Shown piece after piece: positions 27,529 through 36,597 of a DNA stretch of 64,000 nt; within the stretch, counting starts at the first letter, position 1, and each line of letters opens with the position of its first letter. The notes beneath the pieces are model-generated. The model saw only the letters and a program-made list of their open reading frames with translations. It made no database searches and had not been told where the DNA came from. The stretch comes from Litorilinea aerophila (GTDB lineage: Bacteria; Chloroflexota; Anaerolineae; Caldilineales; Caldilineaceae): the NCBI RefSeq assembly GCF_006569185.2, contig NZ_VIGC02000023.1, forward strand, positions 1-64,000, written 5' to 3'. Made by a program: the position numbers and the translations under genes.

Positions 27529-30500
27529 ATGCTTAACGCGCACCATGCTTCTGGCGCAGAGCCGACCAAACCGCTTCCCCACATTCAGATCTACACCTTC
27601 GGCACCCTGCGGGTGATCCGCAACGGCCAGCCGGTGGATGAAAGCGCCTGGCACACCCGCCAGGCCCGCCAGCTCCTGAAGATCCTCATCACCGAACGGC
27701 CACGGCCGGTGGCATCGGACCGGCTCATCGAGCTCCTCTGGCCTGCCAGCACCCCCCGGACTGCCGCCACCACCCTGCGCAGCGCCATCAACGCCCTGCG
27801 CAATGTCCTGGAACCGGAGCGACCCCACCGGGCACCGGCCCGCTACGTGGTCACCCAGAGCCCGGGCTATGCCTTTCGCCTGCAGCCTACCCTCTGGCTG
27901 GATGTGGAAGCCTTCGAGGCGGAGCTGGCCCTGGCCCGCACGGCCAGGGGGCAAGAGCGTCGCCGCCACCTGGCCGCCGCCGTGGACCTCTACACCGACG
28001 ACTACCTGATGGAGGATCCCTACGCGGACTGGCTTCAAAATGAGCGGGAGCGGCTGCGGGAGCGCTACTTCAACGCCCTGCTCCAGCTGGCCGAGCTGGA
28101 CGCCGCTGCCGGCGACTTTGCCAGCGCCATCAGCGCGTGCCGTCGCATCCTGGCCCGGGACGACGTGCGGGAGACGGCCTACCAGGCCCTCATGCGCTAT
28201 CAGGCCCTGTCGGGCGACAGCGCCGGGGCCCTCCTCACCTTCGAGCGCTGCCGGACGGTCCTGGCCGAAGAGCTGGGTGCCGACCCCAGCCCCCTGACCC
28301 AACAGCTACATCAGCAGATCCTCAACGGCGAGATCCAGCCGGCACCGGCGCAACTGCAGGGGGCGGCGCTCCGGGCCAAAGAGGATACCACCGGGGAAGA
28401 CCAGGGTCCGGCCCCGCTGCACCTGCCCCAGCACACCGTCTTCCCCCTCATGGATGAACACTTCACCGGCGTCTTCGTGGGCCGGGAGAAAGAGCGGACC
28501 CAACTGGAAAGCGGCCTGCAGGCTGCGCTGGCGGGAACCGGAGGCCTGTTCACCCTGGAAGGGGAAGCGGGAGTCGGCAAGACGCGCCTGGCCTGCCACC
28601 TCCTCCAGCAGGCTGTGGACGCCGGCGCCACGGTCCTCTCCGCCACCTGCCAGGCCCTGGAGCAACAGTTGCCCTTCGCTCCCCTGGCCGATGCCCTGGG
28701 CCGTTACTTGCACAGCCTGCCGGACACAGTCCTGCACGCCCTGCCCCCGGCCAGCCTGGCCCAGTTGGCCCAGCTCATCCCCAGCCTGCAGGACCGACTG
28801 CCGGAACTGCCCACCCGCGGCGGCGATACCACCATCGGCGCCGATGAAAATCGCCAGCGCCTGGTGGACGGCATCGTCAACTTCCTGGCCTCCCTGGCCC
28901 GCCTGCGCCCCCTGGTCCTCTTCCTGGATGACCTGCACTGGGCCGACTATGATACCCTGGCCGTCCTCAGCCGCCTCTCCCAGCGGGTGGACCAGCTGCC
29001 CTTGCTGGTGTTGCTGGCCTACCGGACCGATGACCTGGCCGAGAACGAGGCCCTGATCACCCTGCTCCACGCGTTGCGCCGCACCCGCCCCAACCGGCTT
29101 CTTCCCCTCACGGGGCTCAGCCTGGAACAGGTCCGGCGGATGGTGTACATGTTGACCGGCGCGGAGGAACCGAGGAGCACCGCCCTGGCCGACTGGCTCT
29201 ACGCGGCCACCCAGGGCAATGCCCTCTTTGTCACCGAGGCGCTGCGGGATCTGATGGAGCGATTTCCAGGACAGCCGACAGAGGAAAGAACCTGGCGGGT
29301 GTTGGTGGAGAACTGGAGCCAGGAGTATGAACAGCTCCTCTCCCTGCGCCGCAATCAGCGCATCCAGGAGCTGATCCTGGAGCGCATCCAGCGGCTACCC
29401 CCGGCCGCGCGGGAGGTGCTGCAACTGGCTGCAGCCATCGGTCGGGATTTCAGCGTGGAACTATTGGAGGCGGCGGCCCCCCAGGATCCCATGGCAGGCC
29501 TGGCCACCCTGTTGGAGCGGCGCTTCCTGCTGGAACAGCCGGACGCACGTCTGGATTTCAGCCACGCGGTGGTGCGCCAGGTGGCCTACGATAACCTGAA
29601 TGCACTCCAGCGCCGGCGTCTCCACCGGCAGATCGCCGAGGCCCTGGTCTCCCTGCAGCGGGCCGAGGAGAATCCCCGGGAGACCGCCTTCCACTTCAGC
29701 CAGGCCGGCCCCACGGCCCGGCAGGAATTTGCCTACTACAGTGTGCTGGCCGGGGAACGGCTGGCTCGAACCTTCGGCTTTCGCCAGGCCATCGAACATT
29801 TCGACCAGGCCCTGGACGTGCTGGCCGGCCAGCCGGACGCCGCTCCGGAGCTGGTGCAACGGGCGCTCCAGGGGCGGGGCCTGGCCTACGAAAGCCTGCT
29901 GGATGCCGAGGGGGTGCTGGACACCTACCGGCGGCTCCAGGCCTGGGCCAATCAACGGGGGGACCGGGATCTGCTCCTGGCCGCCCACAGCCGCCTCACC
30001 ACCCTGTTGGCCCTGTTGGGCCAGCAGCGGGAGAGCAACCAGCTCCTGAGCGAGCTCATGGAGACGCTCACCGCATCGGAGCATCCGGTGGTGCGTTCCC
30101 AGACCATTGCCGATCTATTGGCCCGGCGACGGCTGATCTACAGCCCAGACACGCCCGACGATGGCGCCACCTGGGCCCGTTACACTCCGCCGCCCCCAGT
30201 CCCCGGCGACCCGGTGGCCGAGATCCTGGCTCTGTTGGCGCCTTTCCACGCCGTCCTGCCTCTTTTCGACTACGGCTGGACGTTGCTGGTCCAGGGGCAG
30301 TTGCCGGAGGCGACCCGCTGCCTGGAGGCGGTGGTCTCCCTGGCCCGAGAGACCGGCCAGCTGTGGATCGCCAGCACCGCCTACCATCAACTGGCGGCCA
30401 TTGCCCGGCTCCAGGGGGACCTGGAGCGGAGCTATGCCTTCAACGAGCAGAGCATGGCCCTCAATCAGATGGTGCCCGGCGTGGCGTCTGAGCTGGCCAG

Positions 30501-31026
30501 CATGTGGCCCCGCATCGCCAGCGCCTTTCTCTCCCTGCGGACTGGCCGTCTGGACGAGGCGGAGCGGCGCCTCCAGCGGGTGGTGGACTTTCTGGCCCAG
30601 CGGCCCGGCTTCGAGAATTACCGGAACAGCGCCTTCATCGGTCTGGGACTGGTGGCCCTGGAGCGGGGAGAGCACCGGGACGCCCGGGAGTGGCTGGAAA
30701 AGGCCCTGGCCGACCCGGTGAACCTCTACCCGTACACCCACGTGCGCGCGCTCATGGGGTTGGCCCGGCTGGCCCATTTGGAGGGCCAGCCCGCGGCCCG
30801 GGATGTCTGGCTGCGGCGGGCGTTGCGCTTCGCCGGGCGCCGCAGCCTGCTGGAAGAGTATGTGGACGTGGTGTTGACCCTGGCCGATCTGCGGCCCCCC
30901 GGCGCCCCCGTGGAGCAGCTTCTGCGGGAGATGCTCAGCTACGTGGGCTCCCTGGGGTTGGACGCCATGGCCCAGAAGTTACGTCAGGCTTATCAGGCGC
31001 ACAAGACCTCTGCCATCCAGCCCTGA
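27529..31026 (+). CDS. SARP/AfsR-like regulator: winged helix, BTAD, AAA/NACHT-like ATPase, TPR (1165 aa)
   Basis: This is a large transcription activator of the AfsR/SARP type. Residues 15-115 form an OmpR-like winged helix (YTFGTLRVIRNG, LIELLWP, LRSAINALRNVL). Residues 120-265 are the bacterial transcriptional activation domain, with DYLMEDPYADWLQNERERLRERY. Residues 315-560 form a STAND ATPase with Walker A GEAGVGKT (K351) and Walker B LVLFLDDLHWAD (D467/D468). A helical TPR-like region follows to the end. No ribosome binding site is obvious at the ATG. SARP proteins bind direct repeats spaced 11 or 22 bp; an exact 11-bp repeat lies upstream of the neighbouring LysM gene. Confidence 0.9.
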   Translation: MLNAHHASGAEPTKPLPHIQIYTFGTLRVIRNGQPVDESAWHTRQARQLLKILITERPRPVASDRLIELLWPASTPRTAATTLRSAINALRNVLEPERPHRAPARYVVTQSPGYAFRLQPTLWLDVEAFEAELALARTARGQERRRHLAAAVDLYTDDYLMEDPYADWLQNERERLRERYFNALLQLAELDAAAGDFASAISACRRILARDDVRETAYQALMRYQALSGDSAGALLTFERCRTVLAEELGADPSPLTQQLHQQILNGEIQPAPAQLQGAALRAKEDTTGEDQGPAPLHLPQHTVFPLMDEHFTGVFVGREKERTQLESGLQAALAGTGGLFTLEGEAGVGKTRLACHLLQQAVDAGATVLSATCQALEQQLPFAPLADALGRYLHSLPDTVLHALPPASLAQLAQLIPSLQDRLPELPTRGGDTTIGADENRQRLVDGIVNFLASLARLRPLVLFLDDLHWADYDTLAVLSRLSQRVDQLPLLVLLAYRTDDLAENEALITLLHALRRTRPNRLLPLTGLSLEQVRRMVYMLTGAEEPRSTALADWLYAATQGNALFVTEALRDLMERFPGQPTEERTWRVLVENWSQEYEQLLSLRRNQRIQELILERIQRLPPAAREVLQLAAAIGRDFSVELLEAAAPQDPMAGLATLLERRFLLEQPDARLDFSHAVVRQVAYDNLNALQRRRLHRQIAEALVSLQRAEENPRETAFHFSQAGPTARQEFAYYSVLAGERLARTFGFRQAIEHFDQALDVLAGQPDAAPELVQRALQGRGLAYESLLDAEGVLDTYRRLQAWANQRGDRDLLLAAHSRLTTLLALLGQQRESNQLLSELMETLTASEHPVVRSQTIADLLARRRLIYSPDTPDDGATWARYTPPPPVPGDPVAEILALLAPFHAVLPLFDYGWTLLVQGQLPEATRCLEAVVSLARETGQLWIASTAYHQLAAIARLQGDLERSYAFNEQSMALNQMVPGVASELASMWPRIASAFLSLRTGRLDEAERRLQRVVDFLAQRPGFENYRNSAFIGLGLVALERGEHRDAREWLEKALADPVNLYPYTHVRALMGLARLAHLEGQPAARDVWLRRALRFAGRRSLLEEYVDVVLTLADLRPPGAPVEQLLREMLSYVGSLGLDAMAQKLRQAYQAHKTSAIQP

Positions 31027-31041
31027 GGCTTCCCCCCGAGG

Positions 31042-32091
31042 TCAGCGGCGAGCTTCCCAGTGGACCCGGATGGTGGCCTCGTTGCTCTCCTCGAAATAGT
31101 CCACCTGCACCTTGTGGTAGCCGCCCTGGAGCTGGATGTCCGCCTGGTACTCGGTGGCCGGCTGGATGTGCCACCCGTCGATGATGAGCTGGCCATCCAC
31201 AAAGACCCGCACGCCGTCATCCGCGGTGGCGAAGAAGCGGTAGGTGCCCGGCGGGAAGAAGGCGATGCGCTCCCACTTCACGCTGAAGTAGTTCTCTGGC
31301 AGGCCCTCGCCCGGGCTTCCCGTACCCCAGTAGAAGCGAATCTCTGGATCTTCCCGCTCGAAGGCCACTTCCTCGAAGTATTTGCCCCGATAGTAGACCC
31401 CATGCCAGGGAGTTTCCTTGGGTGGGGGCCCCTGCATCGGCTTTTCCGGCGGCCGCTTCATCTCTGGCCGGTCTGGACGTGCGTCCATGGGCGGCATGGA
31501 ATCCATTGGCCTGTCCATGGGCTTCTTCATGGGGGGATCCATGGGCGGCATGGTCTCCATAGGCATACCCATGGGAGGGGGCTTCATGGGCATGGCCTGC
31601 ACCGGACCGCCTGTGCCACCCATGGGCGGCTTCATCTCCCCTTTGCCCCGACCAGGGATGCACAGCTTCTGGCCGCTGTAGATCTGGTTGAGGTTGTAGA
31701 TGCCGTTGGCCCTGGCCAGATCGTAGGGGTCGATTCCGTAGTAGGCTGCGATGGCCGAGAGGGTTTGATTGCGGCGGACGGTGTGGTAGTCGACACACTT
31801 CTGGCCCATGTCCATGTCGTCATGCCACGCACCGGGGATGACCAGGACCTGGCCTGTGTAGATGTGGTTGGGGTTGCGGAGGCCATTGGCCTGCATGAGC
31901 GCGCCCACGGAAACATCAAACCAGAGGGCGATCTCGGACAGGGTATCGCCCGGTCGGACCGTGTAGTGTCTGACTTCGTCACGGCCGGCCAGGGCTGCAC
32001 CGGGCCAGGCCACCATCAACAGCGCGAGGGCCAGCGCGATGGAAGCGAGGCCGCGCCGCCATCGTCTTCCGGCACGGTCGGTTTTACCCAT
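31042..32091 (-). CDS. Secreted LysM-LysM-PA14 protein with Met/Pro-rich linker
   Basis: A signal peptide (residues 1-35) is followed by two LysM peptidoglycan-binding domains (about 41-87, HYTVRPGDTLSEIA; and 100-146, YHTVRRNQTLSAIA). Residues 150-225 form a Met/Pro/Lys-rich low-complexity linker with repeated PPM and PMD units. Residues 228-349 are a PA14 domain (YYRGKYFEEVAFEREDPEIRFYWG, FATADDGVRVFVDG) that probably binds carbohydrate. The protein should link the cell wall to a glycan. AAAGGAG lies 7 bp upstream of the ATG. The gene is convergent with the SARP gene (15 bp between stops). A perfect 11-bp direct repeat at 32160-32181 lies upstream. Confidence 0.9.
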   Translation of the reverse strand: MGKTDRAGRRWRRGLASIALALALLMVAWPGAALAGRDEVRHYTVRPGDTLSEIALWFDVSVGALMQANGLRNPNHIYTGQVLVIPGAWHDDMDMGQKCVDYHTVRRNQTLSAIAAYYGIDPYDLARANGIYNLNQIYSGQKLCIPGRGKGEMKPPMGGTGGPVQAMPMKPPPMGMPMETMPPMDPPMKKPMDRPMDSMPPMDARPDRPEMKRPPEKPMQGPPPKETPWHGVYYRGKYFEEVAFEREDPEIRFYWGTGSPGEGLPENYFSVKWERIAFFPPGTYRFFATADDGVRVFVDGQLIIDGWHIQPATEYQADIQLQGGYHKVQVDYFEESNEATIRVHWEARR

Positions 32092-32159
32092 CAGGGACTC
32101 CTTTCGTCAGAGGGCTTTCATCTTTGACTCGGCTGTAGCAACGCCATGTGGCTCAAAAT

Positions 32160-32181
32160 GAAAGTGCAAAGAAAGTGCAAA
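32160..32181 (-). promoter_or_regulatory. Exact 11-bp direct repeat, candidate activator site
   Basis: On the minus strand CTTTGCACTTT occurs twice in immediate succession, giving one helical-turn spacing. It lies about 70 bp upstream of the LysM-PA14 start codon. The geometry is that used by SARP and OmpR-family activators. No clear -35 element is present, as expected for an activated promoter. Confidence 0.5.
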
Positions 32182-32310
32182 GGTCGTCATAGCTGACTTC
32201 TGGGTGTTCTACGGGATCAGGACGTGGGGCGGTTCAAAAAGATACGCCCACCTGAAAGGGGGCGCATCTCGCTGGCGTCATAAATTGGATAAATGGGGCT
32301 GGGGATCGGG

Positions 32311-33717
32311 CTAAAACTGGAAAGTCTGCCCACGGCTGGGGACATGGACCTGGGCGCTGTGCTCTGCCCGCAGATGTTCGGCCAGGGTGTTGGCGGCTTC
32401 GGGCTCGCCGTGGACGACGAGGATCTCCTGGAGCCGCTGGCGGTCAAACGAGCCGGCCCAACGCAGCAGGCCGGCCTGGTCGGCGTGGGCGCTGTAGCCG
32501 TCGATGGATTCCACCCGCGCCCGCACTTCGTACTCTTCCCCGAAGATGCGCACCCGCTTGTGGCCATCCTTGAGGCGGCGGCCCAGGGTGTGTTGGGCCA
32601 TGAAGCTGACCAGCAGGATCGTGTTCTGGGGGTATTCGATGTTGTTCTTGAGGTGGTGGAGGATGCGCCCGCTCTCGGCCATGCCGCTGGCGCTGATGAT
32701 GATGGCCGGCCCCACCAGGTTGTTGAGCTGTTTGCTGCGGCGCACATCCCGCACATACTCCAACCCATGGAAGTCGAAGGGGCTGCGGCGTTGATCTTCC
32801 ACCAGGAATTCTTGGACGGTGGGATTCCACGCCTCCGGGTGCATGCGGAAGACGTCGGTGGCGTTCACAGCCAGGGGGCTGTCCACGAAGATCGGCAGCT
32901 CTGGGATTTCCCCCTGGGCGTCCAGGTAGTTGAGGGCGTAGACGATCTCCTGGGTGCGGCCCACCGCGAAGGCGGGGATGATGACTTTGCCCTGGCGCCG
33001 GGCGGTATCGTTCACCACCCGGCGTAGCTTCTTCCGGGCCGACTCGTAGCTATCGTGGAGGCGGTCTCCATAGGTGCTCTCCATGATGAGGATGTCGGCC
33101 TCCTTCAGCAGCTCGGGCGGGTTGAGGATGGCGCTCTCTGCCCGGCCGATGTCCCCGCTGAAGACCAGCCGCCAGCGCTTGCCCGTCTGGTGCTCCCGGA
33201 TATCCAGCGCCACATGGGCCGCGCCCAGGATGTGTCCGGCGTTGTGGAAGGTGAGCTCAACCCCATCCGCCACGATGACCGGCCGGTGCAGGCCCACGCC
33301 GATGAACTGATCCAGGCAGCGCTGGGCGTCCTGGCGGGTGTAGATGGGCTCCACCGGCGGCTCACCCCGGCGCGCCCGGCGCTTGTTCAGGTAGAGCACA
33401 TCCTGTTCCTGGATGTGGCCGCTGTCCAGGAGCATGTAGGTGCTCAGGTTGCGGGTGGCAGCCGTGCACCAGATGTTGCCCCGGAAACCCTGTTTGACCA
33501 GGTTGGGGATGTTCCCCGAGTGGTCGATGTGGGCGTGGCTGAGGATGAGGGTGTCGATGGAGGCCGGGTCGAAGGGGAAGTTCAGGTTGCGCTGGTAGGT
33601 GTCCGCGCGGCGCCCCTGGAAAAGGCCACATTCTAGCAGGATGCGGTGGCCGTTGACTTCCAGCAGGTGGAGGGAGCCGGTGACTTCCTGGGCCGCGCCG
33701 TGGATGGTGATCTGCAT
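32311..33717 (-). CDS. MBL-fold beta-CASP ribonuclease-like protein
   Basis: This is a zinc-dependent metallo-beta-lactamase-fold protein of the beta-CASP/RMMBL group, related to CPSF73-like RNases. It has the metal motif SHAHIDHSG (H61, H63, D65, H66), a middle beta-CASP domain ([18 protein letters not shown]) and the RMMBL segment with [14 protein letters not shown]. The N-terminus [19 protein letters not shown] is typical. There is no KH domain. The 468-aa length is normal. The start at 33717 has AAAGGA upstream; in-frame codons further 5' lack a ribosome site. It probably processes RNA in the cytosol, though some relatives have unknown substrates. The gene stands alone. Confidence 0.88.
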   Translation of the reverse strand: MQITIHGAAQEVTGSLHLLEVNGHRILLECGLFQGRRADTYQRNLNFPFDPASIDTLILSHAHIDHSGNIPNLVKQGFRGNIWCTAATRNLSTYMLLDSGHIQEQDVLYLNKRRARRGEPPVEPIYTRQDAQRCLDQFIGVGLHRPVIVADGVELTFHNAGHILGAAHVALDIREHQTGKRWRLVFSGDIGRAESAILNPPELLKEADILIMESTYGDRLHDSYESARKKLRRVVNDTARRQGKVIIPAFAVGRTQEIVYALNYLDAQGEIPELPIFVDSPLAVNATDVFRMHPEAWNPTVQEFLVEDQRRSPFDFHGLEYVRDVRRSKQLNNLVGPAIIISASGMAESGRILHHLKNNIEYPQNTILLVSFMAQHTLGRRLKDGHKRVRIFGEEYEVRARVESIDGYSAHADQAGLLRWAGSFDRQRLQEILVVHGEPEAANTLAEHLRAEHSAQVHVPSRGQTFQF

Positions 33718-33955
33718 GGTCATTCCTTTGGCAAAAGGTTTGGGCCGGCAAGAACGGATCCGTCGGTCTTCATTGTATGTCCATTGACACAATTGTTCAA
33801 CCTGGGTTGCTGTTCACCCCCTCACCCTCAGCCCCTTTCCCCGGCAGGGAGTCGGACATGACAAGCCGGGGAGAGATGGGGTACACTTAGCCAGGAGGAA
33901 GTTTCGTGGCTGTGGGGTCATTTGGCGTCAGGAATCATCGAAGGTGAAGCATTCC

Positions 33956-34591
33956 ATGAAAATCATCTTTGCAGCCGGTTTCAGCGCGCTGGCGGTGCTG
34001 GTAGCCGGGCTTTTTTCGGCCCTGATGATGCGCCCCGGCCTCCACGTCATGGGCGTGCTCCTGCCCCGTCAGGTCTGGCTGGTGGAGCATGCCTGGATCT
34101 GGCGCCTGGGTTGGTGGCTGTGGCTGCTGGCCCTGTTCAGCTGGATGCTCCTGTTGGTGGCCCTGATCTGGGGCTACATCCCGGCCCATCGCATCGCCAC
34201 CATGCTCCAGTCCGGCCTGATCCTGCTGGCCGCCGCGCTGACCATCGCCGGCGTGGCCTTTTGGATGCAGGGCCTGCCCTGGGCGGCGAACCAGCAAAAC
34301 GCCTATGAGCTGGTGCTGCTGGTGGATACCCTGGCCCTGGGGCTCATGGGCGCGGGGCTCTTCATGGGTGGTGCGGTCACCCTCTGGCTGGCTGTGGACC
34401 TGATGCGCCAGCCCACTCTGCCTGGGTGGTGGATGGCCCCGGCCGTGGTGGCAGGCCTCAGCGCCCTGCCCAGTCCGTTCCTCCTGCCCCGGGGTGCCCA
34501 CCTGATCCTGGCCGGGGTGGCCTGGCTGTTCTGGTGTCTGCTGCTGGCCACCCGGCGTCAGCTGCCCAGCGCTTTCAGTGAATGGCGCTGA
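33956..34591 (+). CDS. Hypothetical integral membrane protein (211 aa)
   Basis: I do not recognise the family. Hydrophobic stretches near residues 3-24, 50-74, 84-105, 116-148 (possibly two helices) and 160-200 suggest five or six transmembrane helices, with several Trp residues at the ends. There is no signal-peptide cleavage site or known motif. The start at 33956 has GAAGGTG upstream; a GTG at 33944 is in frame but overlaps that ribosome site. It ends 45 bp before adenine deaminase and may be cotranscribed with it, although ade also has its own -10. Confidence 0.65.
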   Translation: MKIIFAAGFSALAVLVAGLFSALMMRPGLHVMGVLLPRQVWLVEHAWIWRLGWWLWLLALFSWMLLLVALIWGYIPAHRIATMLQSGLILLAAALTIAGVAFWMQGLPWAANQQNAYELVLLVDTLALGLMGAGLFMGGAVTLWLAVDLMRQPTLPGWWMAPAVVAGLSALPSPFLLPRGAHLILAGVAWLFWCLLLATRRQLPSAFSEWR

Positions 34592-34603
34592 TGGCGCTAT
34601 AAT
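34574..34603 (+). promoter_or_regulatory. Possible promoter for adenine deaminase
   Basis: A perfect TATAAT at 34598-34603 is preceded by TTCAGT at 34574-34579 with an 18-bp spacer. The -35 is weak. The hexamer lies just past the stop codon of the membrane protein gene and about 33 bp before the ade start codon. Confidence 0.45.
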
Positions 34604-34636
34604 GGGCGGAAATTTGGAGCGAGGAGGCATCCTGGC

Positions 34637-36352
34637 ATGAGCTCCCCTGAATTGCTGGCCGTGGCCCGGGGGGATCGGCCCGCTGAGCTGGTCCTGCGCA
34701 ACGGCCGCCTGATCAACGTCTTCAACGGCACCATCGAAGCGGGCGATCTGGCCCTGCACAATGGGCGCATCGCCGGCATCGGCCGGGAGTACACCGGCAC
34801 CCAGGAGGTGGACCTCCAGGGCGCTCTGGTGGCGCCCGGGCTGATCGACGCCCACGTCCACATCGAGAGCAGCCTCTGCATTCCGGCCCAGTTCGCCGCG
34901 GCCGTCCTGCCCCGGGGCGTCACCACCGTGGTGGCGGATCCCCATGAGATCGCCAACGTGGCCGGCGCGGCCGGCATCCGCTACATGGCCCGCAGCAGCC
35001 GCGCCATTCCCCTGCGGGTGGTCCTCATGGCGCCCTCCTGCGTGCCGGCCACCCACATGGAGACCAGCGGCGCGACCCTGAACGCCGACGACCTGGCCGA
35101 GCTGCTGGCCGCGGGCACCGTCTACGGCCTGGCCGAGGTGATGAACTTCCCCGGCGTGGTCCACGGCGATGTGGGCGTGCTGGCCAAGATCAGCGCCTTC
35201 AACCGCCGGCCGCGGGATGGCCACGCGCCCGGCCTGCGGGGGCAGGCCCTGAACGCCTATGTCGCGGCCGGCATCGGCAGCGAACACGAGTGTACCACCG
35301 TAGAGGAGGCGTCCGAAAAGCTGGCCCGGGGGCTCTACATCCTCATCCGGGAAGCGACCAACGCCCACAACCTCCACGCCCTCTTGCCCCTGGTCACGCC
35401 GGCCAACAGCCGCCGCATCTGCTTCTGCACCGACGACCGCATGCCGGCGGACCTGCTCCAGCAGGGCAGCATCGACCACATGGTGCGGGAGGCCATCGCC
35501 TTCGGCCTGGATCCCATCACTGTGCTGCGGATGGCCACCCTGAACCCGGCCGAATGGTTTGGCCTGCACGACCGGGGCGCCATCGCGCCCGGGCGCCTGG
35601 CGGACCTGGTGATCTTTGACGACCTGCACGACTTCCGCCCCCGTCAGGTCTACGCGGGGGGGCAGCTCGTGGCCGAGGCAGGACAGTTGGTGCCGGACCT
35701 GAACCTGGAGACGCCGACCCTCCCCGAGAGCGTAGGGGCCACGGTGAACGTGGAGTGGTCCGCCGTGCGTTTTGGCATCCCGGCCCGGGGCGAACAGGTC
35801 CGGGTGATTGGAGCCATCGCAAACCAGCTGGTCACCGAGGAGCGCATCCTGCCTGTGACCGTGGAGGAGGGGCACGCGGTGGCCGACCCATCCCGGGATC
35901 TGCTCAAGATCGCGGTGATCGAGCGCCATCACGCGTCCGGCAACATGGGCCTGGGCTTCATCCAGGGCATGGGCCTGCAGCGGGGGGCCATTGCCGGCAC
36001 CGTGGCCCACGACCACCACAACCTGATCGTGATCGGTGCAGATGACCGGTCCATGATGGCGGCGGCCCGGGCGGTGGCTGGCCTGGGGGGCGGGCTGGCG
36101 GTGGTGGAAGGGGAGACGGTGGTGGCTTCCCTGCCCCTGCCGGTGGCCGGGCTCATGAGCGACCGCCCGGTGGCGGAAGTCCGGGTCGCCTACGACCGCC
36201 TGCTGGAGGCCGCGGCCGCGCGCGGGGCCTCCCTGCACGACCCCTTCATGGCCATGAGCTTCATGGGGCTGGAGGTGATCCCCAAGCTGAAGCTCACCGA
36301 TCAGGGCCTGGTGGATGTGGAGAAGTTCGACTTCGTCGATCTGTTTGTTTAA
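34637..36352 (+). CDS. ade: Adenine deaminase
   Basis: This enzyme hydrolyses adenine to hypoxanthine and ammonia in purine salvage, in the cytosol, using a binuclear metal centre. It shows the amidohydrolase organisation: an N-terminal beta domain (LVLRNGRLINVFNG), then DAHVHIESS with ligands H73 and H75, then TTVVADPHEIANV, and further a CTDDR motif and LNPAEWFGL. The C-terminal region has the Ade-specific HHxSGNMGLGF-type segment (ERHHASGNMGLGFIQG) and MSFMGLEVIPKLKLTD. The 571-aa length matches bacterial Ade. GAGGAGG lies 9 bp upstream. No other purine genes are adjacent. Confidence 0.95.
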   Translation: MSSPELLAVARGDRPAELVLRNGRLINVFNGTIEAGDLALHNGRIAGIGREYTGTQEVDLQGALVAPGLIDAHVHIESSLCIPAQFAAAVLPRGVTTVVADPHEIANVAGAAGIRYMARSSRAIPLRVVLMAPSCVPATHMETSGATLNADDLAELLAAGTVYGLAEVMNFPGVVHGDVGVLAKISAFNRRPRDGHAPGLRGQALNAYVAAGIGSEHECTTVEEASEKLARGLYILIREATNAHNLHALLPLVTPANSRRICFCTDDRMPADLLQQGSIDHMVREAIAFGLDPITVLRMATLNPAEWFGLHDRGAIAPGRLADLVIFDDLHDFRPRQVYAGGQLVAEAGQLVPDLNLETPTLPESVGATVNVEWSAVRFGIPARGEQVRVIGAIANQLVTEERILPVTVEEGHAVADPSRDLLKIAVIERHHASGNMGLGFIQGMGLQRGAIAGTVAHDHHNLIVIGADDRSMMAAARAVAGLGGGLAVVEGETVVASLPLPVAGLMSDRPVAEVRVAYDRLLEAAAARGASLHDPFMAMSFMGLEVIPKLKLTDQGLVDVEKFDFVDLFV

Positions 36353-36355
36353 CCG

Positions 36356-36521
36356 ATTGCTGGCTCTGCTGCAACAAGGTTTAGGACGCTGACCCACGCA
36401 GATGAACGCTGATTCGGGTGATTCTCTCCTGCGCTTCTTTGCGCCTTTGCACCCTTGCGCCTTTGCGTTCAAAAATACCCTTTTTGCAGGGGAGTCATTG
36501 CTGGCGCTGTTGCAACAATGT
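36356..36521. repeat. Near-direct 25-bp repeat bracketing low-complexity intergenic sequence
   Basis: ATTGCTGGC-x-CTG-x-TGCAACAA-x-GT occurs at 36356-36380 and 36497-36521, with three mismatches and a 141-bp offset. The sequence between is built of CGCAGATGAACGCTGAT-like and TTTGCGCCTTTGC-like stretches, resembling decayed dispersed repeats. A further CATCTGTGAAATCTGTGG segment follows before the aminotransferase gene. Confidence 0.5.
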
Positions 36522-36597
36522 CAGACAGCAGGCAAAAATCGTCTGTGCCCATCTGTGAAATCTGTGGATCCAAATGACAGCGAGGATACGGAATCCC

